Positions 7,442-8,497 of a stretch of DNA of 8,497 nucleotides are shown piece after piece. Source of the DNA: Desulfobulbus sp. (GTDB lineage: Bacteria > Desulfobacterota > Desulfobulbia > Desulfobulbales > Desulfobulbaceae); NCBI GenBank assembly GCA_011051825.1, contig DRKH01000007.1, positions 1-8,497 on the forward strand, given 5' to 3'. How positions within the stretch are numbered: the first letter of the stretch is position 1; the number at the start of each line of letters is the position of its first letter. The notes under the pieces are model-generated. The model was not told where the DNA came from, ran no database searches, and saw only the letters and a list, made by a program, of their open reading frames with translations. The translations under genes were made by a program, and so were the position numbers.

Positions 7442-7500
7442 CTAGAGAAAGAGAACAGGACCAACCTGAATCCATAACCGCTTCGCAGTGGGGCTTGCTG

Positions 7501-7559
7501 GTACACAACGTAATCAAGGCGGCAGCAGTTCATTTATGCACCTGCTTACGTCGTGTTAC
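7501..7559 (-). repeat. Inverted repeat upstream of the hendecad gene, better paired on the minus strand
   Basis: Arms GTACACAACGTAA (7501-7513) and TTACGTCGTGTTAC (7546-7559) are complementary over 13 positions with one bulged base. The single non-Watson-Crick pair is G-T on the minus strand but A-C on the plus strand, so minus-strand RNA or ssDNA folds better. The right arm contains GTTACAGG (7554-7561), also found in reverse in the large structure at 8354-8485. The loop is 32 nt and contains a short GCAG/CTGC stem. The rest of the 7299-7634 intergenic stretch shows only the promoter and dyad signals listed separately. Confidence 0.5.
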
Positions 7560-7620
7560 AGGGGCGTCTGCTCGTTTTTCGTTACGGCTGCAGGGCCTGA
7601 GTATATGAGGATATTCCGAC

Positions 7621-7628
7621 AAGGAGGT
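7621..7628 (+). promoter_or_regulatory. Strong Shine-Dalgarno fixing the start of the hendecad gene
   Basis: AAGGAGGT is an essentially perfect ribosome-binding site 6 nt before the ATG at 7635. It decides against the upstream in-frame ATG at 7488; a GTG directly before the ATG (7632) is a minor alternative. Confidence 0.85.
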
Positions 7629-7634
7629 GCGGTG

Positions 7635-8264
7635 ATGAAGAAAAATACAACAAAAATACAATTAACAGGGGCTGTGATCATGGCCTGTTTGTTTTTGGCC
7701 GCCCCTGTTCCGGCGGCTGATGAGCAGAAACCGGCCAAATGGGATACCGCCGGTCAGGAGGTCCGGGAAGCGGCCCATGCCGTTGGTGAAGCGACAAAGG
7801 ATTCCTGGAAGGACGCGAAAAAGCTTTCCGCGGAGGCCTTGGAAAAAGCCCGGGTCGAATCAAAGGCATTCTATCTGAAAAGCAGGGAGGCCTCGAAAAA
7901 AACCTGGGAGAAGACAAAAGAGCAGGGCGATACGAGCTGGAACACCATAACAACCGAATCGGGAGAGGCTGCGAAGAAAGCTGAGGAGGCCTCCAGGAAA
8001 ACCTGGGAGGCAATGCAGGCTGAATCAAAAGAACTCTACGACAAGGCACGGAAAATTTCGGCTCAGGTCTGGGAATCAACCAGCAAGGAAACCCATGAGA
8101 CCTGGGATACGGTGAAGGATAAATCGAAAGAGGGCCTGGAAAAGGTGGAGCAGGGCTCTAAAAAAGTCTGGGAGAAGGGCAGGGCCGAGATGCACAAGGC
8201 GACCGCTCCGGATATTGCGGCTCCTGCTGCAAATGGAGAGTCTGCCGCACCGCCTGCCAAGTGA
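7635..8264 (+). CDS. Exported protein of fourteen Trp-anchored 11-residue repeats (unknown function)
   Basis: I do not recognise a named family. The 209-aa product has a Lys-rich start, a hydrophobic core (about 10-24) and a signal peptidase I site at PVPA-A (27/28), so it should be periplasmic or outer-surface. Residues 36-189 are fourteen gapless hendecads; position 1 reads W A W L Y W W A W Y W W L W, so all eight Trp (36, 58, 91, 102, 124, 146, 157, 179) are spaced by multiples of 11. Position 8 is mostly Ser/Thr, position 4 small and apolar, and positions 2, 3, 5, 9 and 10 mostly charged or polar. There is no Pro from 34 to 191 and no Cys after the signal. A 20-residue Ala/Pro-rich tail ends the protein. 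This predicts one long amphipathic helix like LEA-type, synuclein-like or apolipoprotein 11-mers, perhaps lipid- or envelope-binding. It is divergent from the pump operon. Confidence 0.9.
   Translation: MKKNTTKIQLTGAVIMACLFLAAPVPAADEQKPAKWDTAGQEVREAAHAVGEATKDSWKDAKKLSAEALEKARVESKAFYLKSREASKKTWEKTKEQGDTSWNTITTESGEAAKKAEEASRKTWEAMQAESKELYDKARKISAQVWESTSKETHETWDTVKDKSKEGLEKVEQGSKKVWEKGRAEMHKATAPDIAAPAANGESAAPPAK
7740..8201 (+). repeat. 33-bp coding repeat array (14 units) encoding the hendecads
   Basis: Units of 33 bp run from the first to the last anchor residue. CTGGGA recurs in phase at 7904, 8003, 8069, 8102 and 8168, all separated by multiples of 33. Two 24-bp blocks, 7887-7910 and 7986-8009, match at 21 of 24 positions exactly 99 bp apart. 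Most other units have diverged at the DNA level while keeping the amino-acid pattern. Confidence 0.8.
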
Positions 8265-8353
8265 CGCTCCGGCCTGTCCTTTATTTCAGTGCGGGTGTGA
8301 TTGGGCCGATGGCACCACTGGAAAATACAGGGGGAAGACAATACTGGTCAGAC

Positions 8354-8485
8354 GTAAGCAGTCACAGGCACCCCGCCTTCACGCGGTCACGCATGCCCGC
8401 ATAGAGGGGCTATCGGAGTCTCGCAGGCTCGCTTACCTGCTGCCATGCGCGCCTGCGCAAATTCGGGGCACCTGTAACGGCTTAC
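8354..8485 (-). repeat. Large branched inverted-repeat structure (possible structured RNA or ssDNA element)
   Basis: Outer arms 8354-8374 and 8465-8485 pair over 21 positions: 17 Watson-Crick, three G-T wobbles and one mismatch when read on the minus strand. On the plus strand the wobbles become A-C mismatches. Inside are a second 8-bp stem (8388-8395 with 8444-8451) and two hairpins: 8423-8440 (GCAGG/CCTGC) and 8397-8416 (CCGCATAG/CTATCGG, one bulge). The result is a long helix ending in a three-way junction. No reading frame fits. It resembles in outline a structured RNA, an integron attC-like site or a REP/MITE-type palindrome, but I cannot assign it to any of these; canonical attC core motifs are not seen. 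No gene lies in 8265-8497. Confidence 0.6.
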
Positions 8486-8497
8486 ATCTTCAAGGTA

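Noticed and set aside
7488..7634. Upstream ATG extending the hendecad protein by 49 residues
   Set aside because: The perfect AAGGAGGT at 7621-7628 and the signal peptide beginning at 7635 show the shorter start is used.
7740..8201. CRISPR array or tandem non-coding repeat
   Set aside because: The 33-bp units are contiguous, in frame and diverged at DNA level while keeping the protein pattern, so they are coding repeats without spacers.
8354..8485. Integron attC site
   Set aside because: The size and minus-strand folding fit, but the canonical RYYYAAC and GTTRRRY core boxes are not present in the arms and no integrase is in the window.

Overview
The window looks like a chromosomal segment of a Gram-negative bacterium. 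It encodes a complete tripartite envelope pump (outer-membrane channel, periplasmic adaptor, inner-membrane RND transporter) and an exported protein with a classical signal peptide. A bacteriohemerythrin, a YkgJ-type cysteine-cluster protein and a histone-deacetylase-fold hydrolase together, in moderately GC-rich DNA, would suit a sulfate-reducer-like (Desulfobacterota) or related proteobacterial genome. That taxonomic guess is inference, because no rRNA or marker gene is present.

Layout. Bases 1-1081 (+) carry the 3' part of a histone deacetylase/acetoin-utilisation family gene, cut by the window edge, followed 7 bp later by a small CxxCxxCC protein, probably co-transcribed. The (+) pair converges on a (-) block filling 1096-7298. 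In transcription order that block is a TolC-family channel (7298-5871), an RND membrane-fusion adaptor (5866-4841), an RND permease (4838-1581) and, 89 bp further on, a bacteriohemerythrin (1491-1096). The pump genes are separated by only 4 and 2 bp and the two internal starts lack Shine-Dalgarno sequences, so they look translationally coupled. A near-consensus sigma70-type promoter (7364-7392, minus strand) sits about 60 bp upstream of the channel gene.

Bases 7299-7634 form a divergent intergenic region holding that promoter, two weak dyads and an inverted repeat. On its other side (+) is a 209-aa exported protein (7635-8264). I recognise no named family for it, but its structure is striking: after the signal peptide it is fourteen uninterrupted 11-residue repeats. 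All eight tryptophans of the protein fall on the same repeat position, and the other six anchors are Tyr, Leu or Ala. It is proline-free across the repeats and predicted to be one long amphipathic helix.

Bases 8265-8497 contain no recognisable gene. They hold a large branched inverted-repeat structure (8354-8485) that pairs better as minus-strand RNA or ssDNA than as plus strand. A smaller dyad with the same strand bias and a shared GTTACAGG motif lies upstream of the hendecad gene, so the gene is bracketed by two foldable elements. The hendecad-repeat protein and its bracketing structures are the most novel part of the window; the pump operon is conventional in architecture.
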